NCBI GenBank assembly: GCA_004431415.1
Contig: QPMI01000231.1
Coordinates: 36,485 to 100,484, forward strand
Length of the DNA stretch: 64,000 nucleotides
Source of the DNA: Cyanophora paradoxa
Taxonomy: Eukaryota; Glaucocystophyceae; Cyanophorales; Cyanophoraceae
Reading direction: 5' to 3'
Below the pieces are notes generated by a model, which was not told the origin of the DNA, made no database searches, and saw only the letters and a list, made by a program, of their open reading frames with translations. Position 1 is the stretch's first letter, and the number at the start of each line of letters is the position of its first letter. Positions 53,880 through 64,000 of the stretch are shown here, in pieces. The translations under genes were made by a program, and so were the position numbers.

Positions 53880-55596
53880 ATGCGAGCGCTCTACCTCACG
53901 ACCCTCTGGCCTGAACCGCGCAGCTCAGCCGCAGGGGTACGCTCCGTGTCGCTGGCAAAGCTCCTGCGGACGGTCTTCCATGAGGTTCACGTGGCAAGCG
54001 CCGGTCGAAATCTCGCGCATCGCGCGGAGCTGGAGCGCATGGGCGCGTTCAAGCTCCTGGACGTCGAGCTAAACTCGTCGAGCTTCGAGGCGCAGTGCGC
54101 GGAGATCGCCCCATCGCTCGTTCTTTTCGACCGCTTTGTCGTGGAGGAGCAGTTCTCCTGGTGCGCTCCATGGCGCCTCTGAGTAGGGAAGCTTGAACAA
54201 ATACAGGCGTGTGCGGCGGGCGGCGCCGCAGGCGGCGCGGGTGCTGGACACGCAGGACCTCCACTTCTTGAGGCGACACCGCGCTCGCCTCGTCTCCGCC
54301 GGTGCCACCTGCCAGCCGGCCGGGGCGGGGCCGGGGCGGGGCGGCGGCGAGCGGTGCGGGGGCGTGCGCGCGCAGGGGCGGGGGAGGAGGAGGTGTGGGG
54401 GGCGGGGGAGACTCTGGCGGCGGTGGGCGCGGCGGGGGAGGTCGAGGGGGACGCCGCCCGCGAGCTCGCCTCCCTCCACCGGCCCGCCCCGCCCCGCCCC
54501 GCCGCTCCGCCCGGCGCGACGCCCTCCCAGGAGCGACCTTGCGCTGGTGTGCAGCGCGTACGAGAAGTCGCTCCTCGAGCGGCGCATGGGCATGGACCCC
54601 GCCAAGCTCCTTGTCGCGCCGTTCTTCTACGACCTGGGGGCCCCCGCGGCCGGCCCGCCCTTCGACGAGCGGCAGCACTTCTGCGCCATCGGCAACTTCC
54701 GCCACGCGCCGAACGCCGTGCGCCGCGCCCATCGCGGGGATCGACGCGGCGGCGAGATCGAGGGCGGGGGCGGGGCAGGACGCGGTGGAGCTCCTCTCGC
54801 AGCGCCTCTGGCCCGCCCTTCGCGCCCGCCTCCCCCGCGCCCAGCTCCACGTCTTCGGGGCATACCCGGCCCGCCCCGCCCCCCGCCACCCGCCCCCTGC
54901 CTAGCGCTGAGGGGGCGCAGGAGGGGCGTCACATGCGGCTGCACGACCCCGTTGGAGGCTTCCACCTGCGCGGCCCCTGCGGCGACGCGGTGGAGACGCT
55001 GCGGGGCTTCCGCGTGCAGCTCGCCCCGCTGCGCTTCGGCGCCGGCATCAAGGGCAAGGTCGCCGACTCGTGGGCGGCGGGGACCCCCGTCGTGACCACG
55101 CCGATCGGCGCGGAGGGGATGCTCCCCGGCATCCCCGACGGGCCCGCCCACCACGCCGCCCTCCTCGCCGCCTCCTCCGCCTGGGGCGGGTCCGCCGCCC
55201 CCTTCCCCCATCCCTCCCCGGCGCCGCGCGGGGCGCGAGGGCGTGGGCGGCGGCAGGGCGATCGCGGGGGTGGAGGACGGGGCCTTCGTGGAGGCGGCGG
55301 CGCGCCTCTACACCGCCGACGCCGACTGGACCGCCGCCGCCGCCCGCGGACGCGCGCTCCTCGTGGCCGGCTTCTCGCTGGCGGCGCGGGGGCCGGGCGT
55401 GGCGGGGGCCCTGGGGGAGGTGGCCCGGGGGGAGGTGCTGGCGGGGCGGCGGGCGGGGGACTTCGCGGCGGCGGCCTTCTGGCACGCCTCGCTGCGCGCC
55501 TCCGAGTACATGTCCCGCTGGATCGAGGCCAAGGCCCGCCCCGCCGCCCCCCGCGAGCCCGCCCCCCCGCCCCCGCCCCCCACCCCCGCCCCCTAG
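53880..55596 (+). CDS. GT4-like glycosyltransferase
   Basis: The ATG at 53880 gives MRALYLTTLWPEPRSSAAG then VRSVSLAKLLR. Further blocks: AELERMGAFKLLDVELNSS and CAEIAPSLVLFDRFVVEEQF, ARVLDTQDLHFLRRHRARLV, SDLALVCSAYEKSLLERRMG, APFFYDLGAPAAGPPFDERQ, HFCAIGNFRHAPNA, RLWPALRARLPRAQLHVFG, GFHLRGPCGD, RVQLAPLRFGAGIKGKVADS and WAAGTPVVTTPIGAEGMLPG. The last two are the nucleotide-sugar binding part of GT4/GT-B enzymes, including the conserved Glu of the E-G block. The C-terminus has VEAAARLYTADADWTAAAA and YMSRWIEAKAR, then a Pro-rich tail to 55596. No signal peptide or membrane span is clear. The acceptor and donor are unknown; the D-TQDLH block is shared by a family of algal and bacterial transferases. 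Confidence 0.72.
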
Positions 55597-55750
55597 CAGC
55601 GCCTCTAGATCTGTACAACACGGGACAAGTACAAGTACATCTACACGGGCCGGCGGCGGGGGCGGGGCAGGGGGAGGGGAGTGTACAGGTGTGGGCGCGG
55701 GCCCCCGGGGTCTGTGCAAGGGGGCCCTCGGCCTCGGCCTCGGGGGCTGC

Positions 55751-58259
55751 TCACTGGGCGCGGAGGACGTTGCGGTCGACCTCGATCGTCTGCGAGTGCG
55801 CGTGGTACCTGCCCCGCACCGGCGTCCCCTCACACGCAAGCCCCCGCCGGCGGGACGGGGCATGGCGGACCGGACGTGGAAGGGGCGGCGGAGGGTCTCG
55901 TCGGCGTAGCGCCGGATGGCCGCCGTCATCGCCGCAAAGGAGGGCGCCACGTAGTAAACTGCCGGCCCCCCGCGTCGGCGCCACACCAGCGGCGGGGCGG
56001 GGCGGGGCGGGGGGGCGGCACCGGGCTGGAACTCGGTGATGGGGTAGGGCCGCAGGGAGGCCTCCCGCAGGTCGAAGGGCCGCCGCTCCGGCTCCCCCGA
56101 GCCGATCGCGTACTGCCCGCCCCGTCGGCCTCGCACGCCCCGCGCCGCCCGGCACCGGCACCTGGAGCTCCCCGGGGCTCGAGAGGAGGCCGGCGCCGTA
56201 CGCCCGCACCTGCCGCCCGCCCGCTCGCTGCCTGGCGGGAGGCGCGCGGGCGCGGGGGCGGGCGGGGCGGGCCTGGTGGTGGCCGCCGGGGTGCGCCTCG
56301 CGGACGAGGCCGAACTCCACCGTGTACCAGTAGAGCTGCCGCGGGCCTCGGCCTCGGGCGCCGGGCGGGGCGGGGCGGGGGCGCGGACGGTGGACAAGCG
56401 CGCGATGTCCTCGTCGGAGGCCCCAGCGAGGCGAGCCCTGCCCGGCCAGCCCGTCGCCCCCGCCCGCGCGGGCTGGGGCGGCGCGGCGGCGCGGACCGAT
56501 CTCCTGCGAGAAGGCGGCGAAGTCGTCGTCGGCGAGCATCACCGCGTGCCCCTGCGCCCCGCCTCGGGCGCGCCGGCCCGCGGGGCGGGCGGCCGGCCCG
56601 CGGGGCGGGCGGGCCGGCCCCGCGGGGCGGGCGGGGCGGACGAGGAGCTCGTGGAGGACGTCGGGCTCGGGCGTGTACAGCGGCGCCGACCCGTGCCGGA
56701 TGTACTGCGTGCTGTGGAACACCTGCCCCGTCGCGCCCCCAGGTCGGCGCCCGACGCCCTGGAGGCGGCCCGGGCGGCCGGCGCACCCTGAAGGCGAGCC
56801 GGCGAGGAAGTCGCGCGGGCTCAGCAGCCCCATCACCTGCGCGCCGCTCGGCACCCGGCGGGGCCGGGGCGGGGGCAGCGGGGCGGACGGGGCGGAGGCG
56901 GAAGCCCGTGCAGTCGGCCAGGAAGGCGGAGACCTCGCGCAGCTGCGGGATGCGCTCCGGCCCGTATCCTGCCCCGCCCCGCCCCGCCCCCGCCCCGCCT
57001 CGGGCCGGGCGCCGGGCGCGGGGCGTGCGGGGCGGGGGGTGCACCGCAGTTGTGCTGGAACAAGGGTAGGAGGTGGTTGTAGGCGCGGCAGGCGTGGGTG
57101 GGGGCGAGCTTGGCGATGGCGGTGTAGACGGCGCGCCACGTCGCCCGCTCCTCCGCCGTGTACTCCACCTCCGGCAGCGCCGCCCCGTGCCGGTACCCCG
57201 CCGCCCCCGCCACGATCTCTGCCCGCCGCGCGCGGTACGCCCCGTCCTTGAAGCCCTGCCGGCCCTCGCGATCGGGCTCGCCGCGGCGGGACGGGGCGGC
57301 GGGGGCGCACGGGGTGCTCGGCGTCGAGCTCCGCCCCGAAGGCGAGCACCTTCGCCGCACCCGCAGCGCCGCCGCGTCAGCGCGACCGGAGCGGCGGGCC
57401 GTCGGGCGGCGGCCGAGCGGAGCGCACGCGGTTGGCGAACTCTGCGGGGGCGTCAGGGGGCGCCGTCGGGGGCGGGGCAGGGTGGGCGGGGCGCACCGTC
57501 GAGGTCAGCGATGCTGCATGATGGGAGGCATAACCCGGTCAGCGCGGGTTATGCGGGCACGGGGGTTGCGCTCATGCGTTGGGGGATTGGGGGGAGTGAG
57601 GGAACCTTCGGGGGAACCAGGGGACGTCGAGGGGCCCGAGCACGCTCACTGCCTCGCACTGCCGCCGCAGCTGCCCCACCAGCTTCTCCACCTTCTTCTC
57701 CTGCGTCGACCCCTCCAAGTCGATCTGCACGTCGTCTGCCCGCCCCGCGCCCCGCCCGTGCGAGTCAGACGCCTGCGGCAGGGCACGGGCGTTCCCTGGC
57801 GGGCGGCTGCGGGGCGCGCGCACAGGCCTCGTCGTCCCCCTTGGAGGGCCTCGACTCGATGCGGGTGATGTTCACGCGGTTCGCCTTGAAGGTCCCCAGC
57901 ACGTCGCCCAGCGCCCCCGGCCCGCCCTTCATCCGCAGCACCACCGACCTGCCGCGAGCCTGAGCCGGCCGGACAGGCCGCGCACTTGCGTCCAAAAAAA
58001 GCAAGTACGTCTTCGCGGGCTCTTCATGGGCCGGCTCCCCCGCCTCCTCCCGCAGCCGCCGTTCCGGTTGCTTCCCCGCATCCGGCGCACGCTCGTGATC
58101 AAATGCGAACTCTGCCGCCGCGGCTCCCCCGGCTGCCGCGGCCGGCGCCGGCGCGGCGGCGCTGGCCGCAGCAACCGCCGCCGCGATCCGAGTCGGCGAT
58201 GCCCCTGCAAGTAAAAAAGAGCTTGTTGATATGCTGCGCTTGAAGTAGAGAGCTCGCAT
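55751..58259 (-). CDS. PAH: Phenylalanine-4-hydroxylase with N-terminal ACT domain
   Basis: Pterin-dependent iron enzyme that turns phenylalanine into tyrosine. I start at the ATG at 58259 (MRALYFKRSISTSSFLLAG), which resembles an organelle presequence, but the start is not certain. The ACT domain reads VVLRMKGGPGALGDVLGTFK, RVNITRIESRPSKGDDE and VQIDLEGSTQEKKVEKLVGQ. VPWFPR marks the start of the catalytic domain. ELDAEHPV, FKDGAYRARRAEIVAGAAGY and RHGAALPEVEYTAEERATWR follow. Later are THACRAYNHLLPLFQHNCG, DFLAGLAFR, VFHSTQYIRHGSAPLYTPEP and DVLHELL-GHAVMLAD, with both His iron ligands and an intron between them, then YWYTVEFGLVRE with the Glu ligand, YGAGLLSSPGELQ, ITEFQPVYYVAPSFAAM, and VDRNVLRAQ with stop 55751-55753. 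The catalytic iron ligands are intact. The location (plastid, mitochondrion or cytosol) is unclear. Confidence 0.85.
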
Positions 58260-58646
58260 TGGGAGCGGACTGAGCGAAAAGCGTCAGCTCGTTGTGCGTC
58301 GGAGAACCACTCGGCGCACCGCCGAGGGATCGCGTGTACGTTGGCTTCGACGCCATGATCAACTCCTGCGCCTACCGCCTCCGCAGCGGCCGCGGCGGCC
58401 GCGCCGGGGGCTCCCGTCAGGTCGCGGCCGCAGATTCCATGGCAGCTCCCGTGCGGTCGGCGCAGCCCCGTGGCGATGGGACGAAGAATCCCAAGCATCG
58501 TGCACACTCGCCGCCGCCGGCGCCGCGAGCTCGATCAAGCTTTCAGGCGTATAAAAGAACTTGGAAAGCTTTAAAACCAGCTGAGAATTCGCAGGGGGAA
58601 TAAGCTGGTGGGGGGTAACAGGCCGACGCGCGCCTGCTGCCGAAAG
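58260..58646. other. Divergent intergenic region, PAH / LMBD1
   Basis: Short region between divergent genes. GTATAAAAG lies at 58549-58557 on the plus strand, about 90 bases before the LMBD1 start: a plausible TATA-type element. A longer PAH 5-prime exon (up to about 58482) cannot be excluded. Confidence 0.4.
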
Positions 58647-59538
58647 ATGGCGGTCGCGCTGGGCCTCGGCCTTACCTCGCTGCTCGTTGCAGCGGCAGCG
58701 GTCCGTACAGGCCGACGCGGGCCCCCCGACCTCTGGACCGGTTCGTCCGCTGACGCCTCCTCGCGCGTCTCGCGCATCGCGCAGGCGCTCGTGCTCAGCG
58801 TCATCATCGTCCGGCTATTCCTGCGAGACGCGTCGGCGCTGGATGACGAGGGCTCGCGCCTTCGCTTCGCCTGCATCTGCATTGCGGCCATGACAATCGC
58901 ATCCGGCGCGCTACTAGTCTTGGTGAGCGTACTCGGCGCGCCTTGCGCATTCGAGCGTCTGACGCGCATTGCGCAGCTTGCTCCTGTCGATGTCTAGTGC
59001 GCCCTTGGCTCGGCAGCCGCACGCGCCGCCTCACGAGCGACGCGCCTGCAGCTTCGCGGGCACCGCGACTACGCCGGAGGGGAGGGCGGCTCTGTCTGCG
59101 GCGGAGCTCGCGGGGAGGCAGGGGGCGACGCGCGCCCTATACTACTGCTTCCTCGCCGCCATGCTGGTGCGGAGACCCCTTGGCCTCGCGGCGGCCGGCA
59201 CGCTGACGGGCGCCGGCGCAGCTGCTGTGCTTCGTGGCAGTGTGCGCCCCGGCGGTACCGCACGGAGCGGGGCCGGGGCTGACGCTGCGCAGGCCGTTCC
59301 TCTACTTCTTCCTGGAGGGGGACGAGGAGGAGGAGGGCTTCGGCGAGCGCGTCTTCGCGGCGATGAAGTACACGTCGGGCTTCGTCCTCGCCCTCGCCCT
59401 CGCCGCCCTCGTAGGCGCGTCACTCGCCACTGGACGAGGCTGCGCGCTCCCTCTGAAGGCCGAGAACAGGTCTCGTCCTCCGCCCCGGAATGGCGCCCGC
59501 CTCCTCGGTCCGCCCCCCCGCGCCCCTCCCCCCCCGCG

Positions 59539-59575
<37 letters not shown>

Positions 59576-61445
59576 CGGCCGCGGCGACGCGGGGCAGGGC
59601 GGGAGCGGGAGTGGGTGCAGCGCCTCTTCGACATCGAGCACGGTGCGGGGGGCGCGGGGCGCGGGGCGCGGGCGGGCCGTGCGGGGCGAGCGGGGGCGCA
59701 CGCAGCGGGGACGCGGCGGTCTCCTTCACGCTCGGCCTCCTCGCCATCCTCTCCTACGCCGCCTACGTCTACGTCGCCTACGGCATGGCCATCCTGTGCG
59801 CCCGACCGGCCCCGCCCCGCCCCGCCCCGCTCGCCGGCCGAGGCGGCGCGCAGGCCGGTGACGCTGCTGAAGAACCGGCTGGACCTGGAGGAGGCGGCGG
59901 GCCACGTGGCGGCGCTGCGGTCGGGCCTGCAGGAGCGCCTGCGCGCCATCCGCTCGCGCTACGTGGGCGGGGCGCCCTGTCGCGGCGGGACCGGCGGGCG
60001 GTGGAGGAGCTGGAGGAGCGCGCCGGCCTCCTCGAGCGCCGCCAGCGCGAGCTCGCCGGCGCCGAGACCCTCTGGGACCGCCTCGTCTCCGTCCGCCCGC
60101 CCCGCCCCACGCCCCGCCGCCCCGCCCCGCTCACCGGCCAGCAGGCCCTCGCCCCGGCGCGCCTGGCGCTCGGCGTGGCAGCAGCGGCCCTCTCCCTCCT
60201 CCTCGCGGCGGCGGTCGCCATCACCAGCATCGACAAGGCGGCGAACAGCGTGTGCGGGCTGCGCTGCGGCTTCGTGCTCGACCGCCCGCGCCTCTTCAAC
60301 CCCCTCGACGCCCTCCTCACCGCCGCCGCCGCCGTGCGCCCGCCCGCCGGCCCCGCGCGGCGCCCGCGGCGAGGCGGGGCGGGGGCAGGCGTTCCCGCTG
60401 GACCTGGTGCTGGTGGCACTGCTGGCGGCGTACGTGCTGCTCGCCGCCCTCGCCGGCCTCTCCCGCCTCGGCCTCCGCCTCCTCTGGCTCCTCCTCTACC
60501 CCGTCCGCCCCCGCCGCACCAGCCCCCAGGGCCTCCTCCTCGCCGCCGCCGTCTGCGGCCTCATCGCCTTCCTGTTTGCGTTCCAGGCCCGCGCCCCGCC
60601 CCCAGCCGGCGCCGCGGCGCTCACGGGGGCGCAGCTGCCGGCGATGGCGCCGCAGTACAGCACCTTCGGGGCCCAGACCTACGCCGACCCTGTGCGCTCC
60701 CCCCGCCCCGCCCCCCGCCCCGCCGCCTCACCCGCCCCAGTCCGGCGCCCTCGTCCCCTGCACTCTTCAGGCCGCCGCCGGGCGGGCCCCGCTCGGGCCA
60801 CCCCCGCCTCCCCCGCCACCCCCGCCCGGAGCCCAAGCCCAAGCCTCCCCCAAGCCGGCCCCGGAGCCCGGCCCGGAGCCCGAGCCGGAGCCGAAGCCGG
60901 CGCCGCAACCGGCACCGCCGCCGCCGCCGACGGAGACGCCCAAGCCGCCGAAGCCGACGAAGGCGCCGAGCAGCCGCCGGCGGCCCCCACGCCGGCGACT
61001 CCCGCAGAGCCGTCCCCCGCCAAGCCGGCCCCGAGCCCGAGCGCCCCACGCCCGGCGCCGGCGGCGAGGGCAAGCCGCCGGCCCCGGAGCCCTCGGAGGC
61101 GCCGGCCCCGGCCGGCGGCGAGGCGCTGGCGCGGGCGGGGGCGCTCGGGGGCGCGGTGGCCGGGGAGGGGAAGGGCGATGCCGGCTCGGCGGGGGCGTGC
61201 GTGCCGTCGGTGCTCGCGCAACTGGTCAACCGGATGACGGTGCGGGGGCCGGGCGGGGCGGGGCGCGGGGCGGGGCGGGGGCGAGGGGCGCGCAGGTGAA
61301 CCTCGGGCTCTTCTCGGGGGCCTTCTTCGTGGCGGCGTGCCTCTTCGTGCTCGCCTGCGGGGTCTCGGGGGCGGTGGCGTGGCGGCGCGTGGGCACGGGC
61401 GAGTGGGCCTTCGACGCCGGCGACTTCGAGTACGAGGAGCTCTAG
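58647..61445 (+). CDS. LMBRD1: LMBD1-type lysosomal membrane protein (cobalamin transport)
   Basis: LMBD1 is a multi-span lysosomal membrane protein that helps export vitamin B12 with ABCD4 in animals. The ATG at 58647 gives MAVALGLGLTSLLVAAAAV (span 1). RFACICIAAMTIASGALLVL (span 2) and IAQLAPVDVY follow, with the L-x-PVD motif of the LMBR1 superfamily split by a GTGCG intron. Then FAGTATTPEGRAALSAA, RALYYCFLAAM, LTLRRPFLYFFLEGDEEEE, MKYTSGFVLALALAALVGAS and AVSFTLGLLAILSYAAYVYV. TLLKNRLDLEEAAGHVAALR and RRAVEELEERAGLLERRQRE form the cytoplasmic coiled coil. IDKAANSVCGLRCGFVLDRP, FNPLDALLTAAAA, FPLDLVLVALLAAYVLLAAL, TSPQGLLLAAAVCGLIAFLF and APQYSTFGAQTYA match LMBD1 closely. The loop before the last span (VNLGLFSGAFFVAACLFVLA) has a long Pro/Ala/Glu insert. 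The stop is at 61443-61445. A long C-run lies in an intron at about 59539-59573. Confidence 0.82.
59539..59573. repeat. Poly-C run inside an LMBD1 intron
   Basis: About 34 uninterrupted C, after shorter C-runs, forming the pyrimidine part of an intron. Length errors are likely in this stretch. Confidence 0.75.
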
Positions 61446-61520
61446 CGCGCGTGCACCAGTACATTCCACCGCACACGCCCCTCGCGCGGGGGCGGGGGGG
61501 GGCGGGGGCGGCGGGGGCGT

Positions 61521-62724
61521 TCAGGGGCGGGTGAGGTCGAAGAGGAAGTCCTGCCCGAAGAGGATGAACCCCAGGAGCGCGAAGGCGCTGGTGGGGGGCG
61601 CTTCAGCGGTTGGGCTCTGATTTGGCGGGCACCGCGGGGGCGGGGGCGGGGCGCGCACGCGACGACGGCGGCGAGGACGGGGAGGGCCTTGGCGGCGTCG
61701 GTCTCCTCGAGCTCCTCGCCGGCGCTCTCGTCGAACTCGAACGCCTCCGTGGCCATCGGCGCGCTCTTCCCCGCCGTGTCGCAGTCCGAGAGCCGGTACA
61801 GGTACGTCTTCCCTGCCACCGCTGCCCCGTCCACGAACCGGTACACCGTCCGCTTTTCCGTCGTCCCCTGTCCCGCCAGCTGCGCACCGCCTCGCCCCGC
61901 GCCCAGCGCCCCGCGCCGCGCGCCCCGCCGCGCGCACCTCGGGCCGGGTCTCGTACGTGCCGATGACCTCGAACTCGTCGGAGCCCTCGGCCTTGCGCTC
62001 CACGATGAAGCCACGGTTATCCTTCTCCCCGGCTGCGCACCAGCTTCAGACCCCCGCCCCGCGCCATCCGCGGCGGGCTCGGCCCCACCCGTCGCCCACG
62101 TGAGGTTCACGGCGCCTGGCCACGAGTGAGTGCCGGCGGAGCGCGGGGCGGGCAGGCGGCGGGGCCGCACCGCCCTTGACGAAGATGCGGAAGTTAGAGC
62201 GGGGGGCGGTCTTCTTGCGCATCGCCTCGACCATCTTCCGCTTGCGGATCATCTTCTGCTGCGGCGAGTACGTCGCCGGCAGGTCCTCGTCCGGGATCAG
62301 CGCCGCCTGCCCCGCCCGTGTGAGCCCGAGGACCCGCGCGCGCGCGCATGCAGCGAGGCCCGGCGCACCAGCTGCTCGTCGGTGAGCTCGTCCATCTTCT
62401 CGCAGACAACCGAGAAAGCCGAGCGGCCGGCCGCAACGGTCGCGCGCGCCGTAAAGCGGCGTGCATTAGCCGGAACGAAGGTCGTTTTCCTCACGAACTG
62501 CCGGAACTCTGCGCGGCCCTCGCGTTGGCCGCGTGCGCGCGCACGCGCACGAGCTCCTGGCCGTGAGCGTGCGGGGGTCCAAGTGCGGACGAACCGGCGG
62601 AGGACGAAGGCGCCTGACGCTTCTGTGGGGCCAGCGAGCTGGCGACGGAAGGGGACGACGCGGCCGGCGAGCTGGCGCCGCGGGCCTGCTGGAGTGGCAG
62701 CTGGACGGCGAAGGCGGTATTCAT
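61521..62724 (-). CDS. Plastid-targeted single-span protein with an FN3-like domain
   Basis: The ATG at 62724 gives MNTAFAVQLPLQQARGASSP, an early-Phe presequence typical of glaucophyte transit peptides. The mature part includes RRFTARATVAAGRSAFSVVC and EKMDELTDEQLVRRASL, then LPATYSPQQKMIRKRKMVEA and TAPRSNFRIFVKG. A beta-rich segment follows: AVNLTWATG, then GFIVERKAEGSDEFEVIGTY, ETRPEV, RTVYRFVDGAAVAGKTYLYR and LSDCDTAGKSAPMATEAFEF, which reads like one fibronectin type III domain (W early, YRFVD and Y-L-YRLSD strands). After an acidic stretch (ESAGEELEETDAA) there is one hydrophobic span, LPVLAAVVA and SAFALLGFILFGQDFLFDLT, ending RP (stop 61521-61523). Function unknown; a thylakoid or envelope membrane location is inferred. 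Convergent with LMBD1, 75 bases apart. Confidence 0.6.
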
Positions 62725-63090
62725 AATTGGATGTGAGCGCCCTGAACGAAGCTAACTGAATTGAAAGACCGGCAAGCGTCGAGGTTTGTGTGAGGGTATA
62801 CCCACTCACGGCTTGGACCAGCGCAGTTGGGTGGGCCAGTTCGGGACCAGCGCACGGTCGAGCTGTCCCGAGCCAGCTCACTCGACCCGTTACACCCGCG
62901 ACCTCGCACCCTCGTAGCTGTCGGTCTAGTCGTAGACCTTAGCCTCGTGTGCAGCCCCCTGATCGTATACAGGCATCTAATTGTAGTCAACTAGAGTGTA
63001 CGGCCGGCAGTATATTCATATCAGATATCTCCAGCATACGATCCTCCAGCCGCTGCTCTCCATCTGGAGACACTGAACCGCGGTTGATCA
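62725..63090. other. Divergent intergenic region
   Basis: Between the FN3-like plastid gene and the Gly/Tyr-rich gene. Less GC-rich, with GTATATTCATATCAGATATC at about 63009. No coding exon recognised. Confidence 0.4.
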
Positions 63091-64000
63091 ATGTGGCCAG
63101 CCGAGCGCGCGCTTGAGCTTCGTCAGGCCGAGGACGCGGCGAGACGCCGGGCTGAGCTGGGCATCGGGCCAGATGCCGGCCGTACACTCAAGTCGCTGTT
63201 TTCTTGCAGCCTGTTCGGTCGCGTGTATTCCTGCTTCGAAGGGCAAGAATCCTCAAGTAGGAATGAGGTGCTTGACGCGCGAGGCTGAGAGCCGTCCTTG
63301 GCGCCGAGGGGTTGCGCAGATGTTGCGGCGGGTAGGCGGGAGCGGGTGGCAGGGGCCGCGGTTCGAGGGCGGCGTGGACCCGGTGGAGGCGCGGCTGCGA
63401 GACTGGCAGTCCGAGACGAGGCGGCGGGCCTTCGCGGGGCGCGGGCGCCAGGGCGACCCCATGCTCGACGACATGGCCGAGCCCCTCTTCGACGGGCCCC
63501 GCGACCGCGCAGCGCGCCGCAGAAGTGCCCGGCCGCCCGCCGCCCGCCGCACCGCGCCGCCTCACCCGCCGCCGCAGACTCGGCCCCGCGCGCCGTCACC
63601 CCTGTGCGTGGGCGGCCAGTCGAGAGCGTCTTTACGAGCGGACCAGCGAACGGATACGGGAGCGGCGCGGCGAACGGATTCGCGAACGGATCGATGAACG
63701 GATACGGGAGCGGCGGACAAGGGAGCGGATACGGCGGGCAAGGGAACGGATACGGGAACGGACCTGCGAGCGGATACGGGAGCGGCGGGGTGGGAGACTC
63801 GATGCGGGGCCGGAGCGTGTCGGCGGGGCGGGGGGGGTCGAGGGCGGGGTCGCCGGGCCCGGGGCGGTCGACGAGCCCGTGGCGGGAGCGGGCGGGGGCG
63901 GAGTCGGCCTCCTCGCGGCGCTCCGTCAAGTTCGACCTGCCGCCCGAGAGCGAGAGCGAGGGCGAGCGCACGCCCCGCCGCGACCCGCCCCGCCCCGCCC
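63091..64000 (+). CDS. Gly-Tyr-Gly-Ser-rich protein (cut by window end)
   Basis: The ATG at 63091 gives MWPAERALELRQAEDAARRR, an amphipathic helix, then GPDAG. Spliced downstream, a conserved-looking block reads GWQGPRFEGGVDPVEARLRD, WQSETRRRAFAGRGRQGDPM and LDDMAEPLFDGPRDRA (63340-63510). After another intron comes a low-complexity region: SGPANGYGSGAANGFANGS and NGYGSGGQGSGYGGQGNGYG (about 63632-63790). It is Gly/Asn/Tyr/Ser-rich and prion-like. RSVSAGRGGSRAGSPGPG and SRRSVKFDLPPESESEGERT follow, where the frame runs off the window. I do not recognise the family. Low-complexity Gly/Tyr domains of this sort often drive condensates or coat structures; that is inference. It could equally be a surface or cytoskeletal protein. 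Confidence 0.45.

Noticed and set aside
1-64000. CRISPR arrays, bacterial operons, ribosome-binding sites, rRNA genes
   Set aside because: None seen. The gene structure is eukaryotic. I also found no convincing tRNA by eye, but a covariance-model scan would be needed to exclude one.

Overview
The window is nuclear DNA from a GC-rich, intron-rich photosynthetic eukaryote. Almost every gene is broken by short introns, about 40-90 bases, that usually start GTGCG and end GCGCAG or GCAG. Their interiors are C/G-rich, so open frames run on through them and on the opposite strand. My best guess at the organism is a glaucophyte alga such as Cyanophora. Several plastid-type proteins begin with a short peptide carrying an early phenylalanine (MFVAPLAAAP, MNTAFAVQLP, MQVAFAAPVL, MSASFVVTVP, MSAFSTPTPA). 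This is the classic signature of glaucophyte (muroplast) transit peptides. The assignment is inference, not proof.

Layout: ELP2 (WD40, minus, cut by the window start at base 1); a large secreted or surface REJ/filamin-type protein (plus, 2424-9731); a plastid protein with four CP12-like repeats (minus, 10341-12239); an RGG-rich BAH-domain nuclear protein (minus, 12503 to about 15780). Then comes a large inverted duplication of a Na+/K+-ATPase-type P-type ATPase (plus 16579-21504, minus 22551-27369), tail to tail around a spacer of about 1 kb. Next are an LdpA-type iron-sulfur protein (plus), a plastid fructosamine/ketosamine kinase (minus), a GRAM-VASt sterol-transfer protein (plus), a Ser/Pro/Ala-rich protein ending in a CaaX box (minus), a secretory C2H2 zinc-finger membrane protein (plus), a small three-pass membrane protein (minus), a coiled-coil protein (minus), a WKF-domain protein (plus), a probable SHIPPO/STPG-repeat ciliary protein (minus), a TIR-domain protein with a C-terminal membrane anchor (plus), a phytochrome that stops after its GAF domain (minus), a tocopherol-type methyltransferase (minus), a GT4-like glycosyltransferase (plus), an ACT-domain phenylalanine hydroxylase (minus), an LMBD1-type lysosomal protein (plus), a plastid-targeted FN3-like membrane protein (minus), and a Gly-Tyr-Gly-Ser-rich protein cut by the window end (plus).

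The genes do not form an operon or an obvious single pathway. A loose theme is plastid function and light or redox sensing: CP12-like repeats, LdpA, PAS-GAF phytochrome, redox-cysteine FN3K, tocopherol methyltransferase. The rest is ion transport, membrane contact sites and housekeeping. Divergent gene pairs share short intergenic regions (e.g. 32550-32783, 27370-27758, 58260-58646, 62725-63090). Larger intergenic regions are visibly more AT-rich and share short repeat words. The observations most worth following are the cysteine-less four-repeat CP12 protein, the inverted ATPase pair with a near-identical core but divergent ends, the truncated phytochrome and the membrane-anchored TIR protein.

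Exon joins were worked out by eye from frame, splice sites and family similarity. Gene ends are usually firm; many internal exon borders are provisional.
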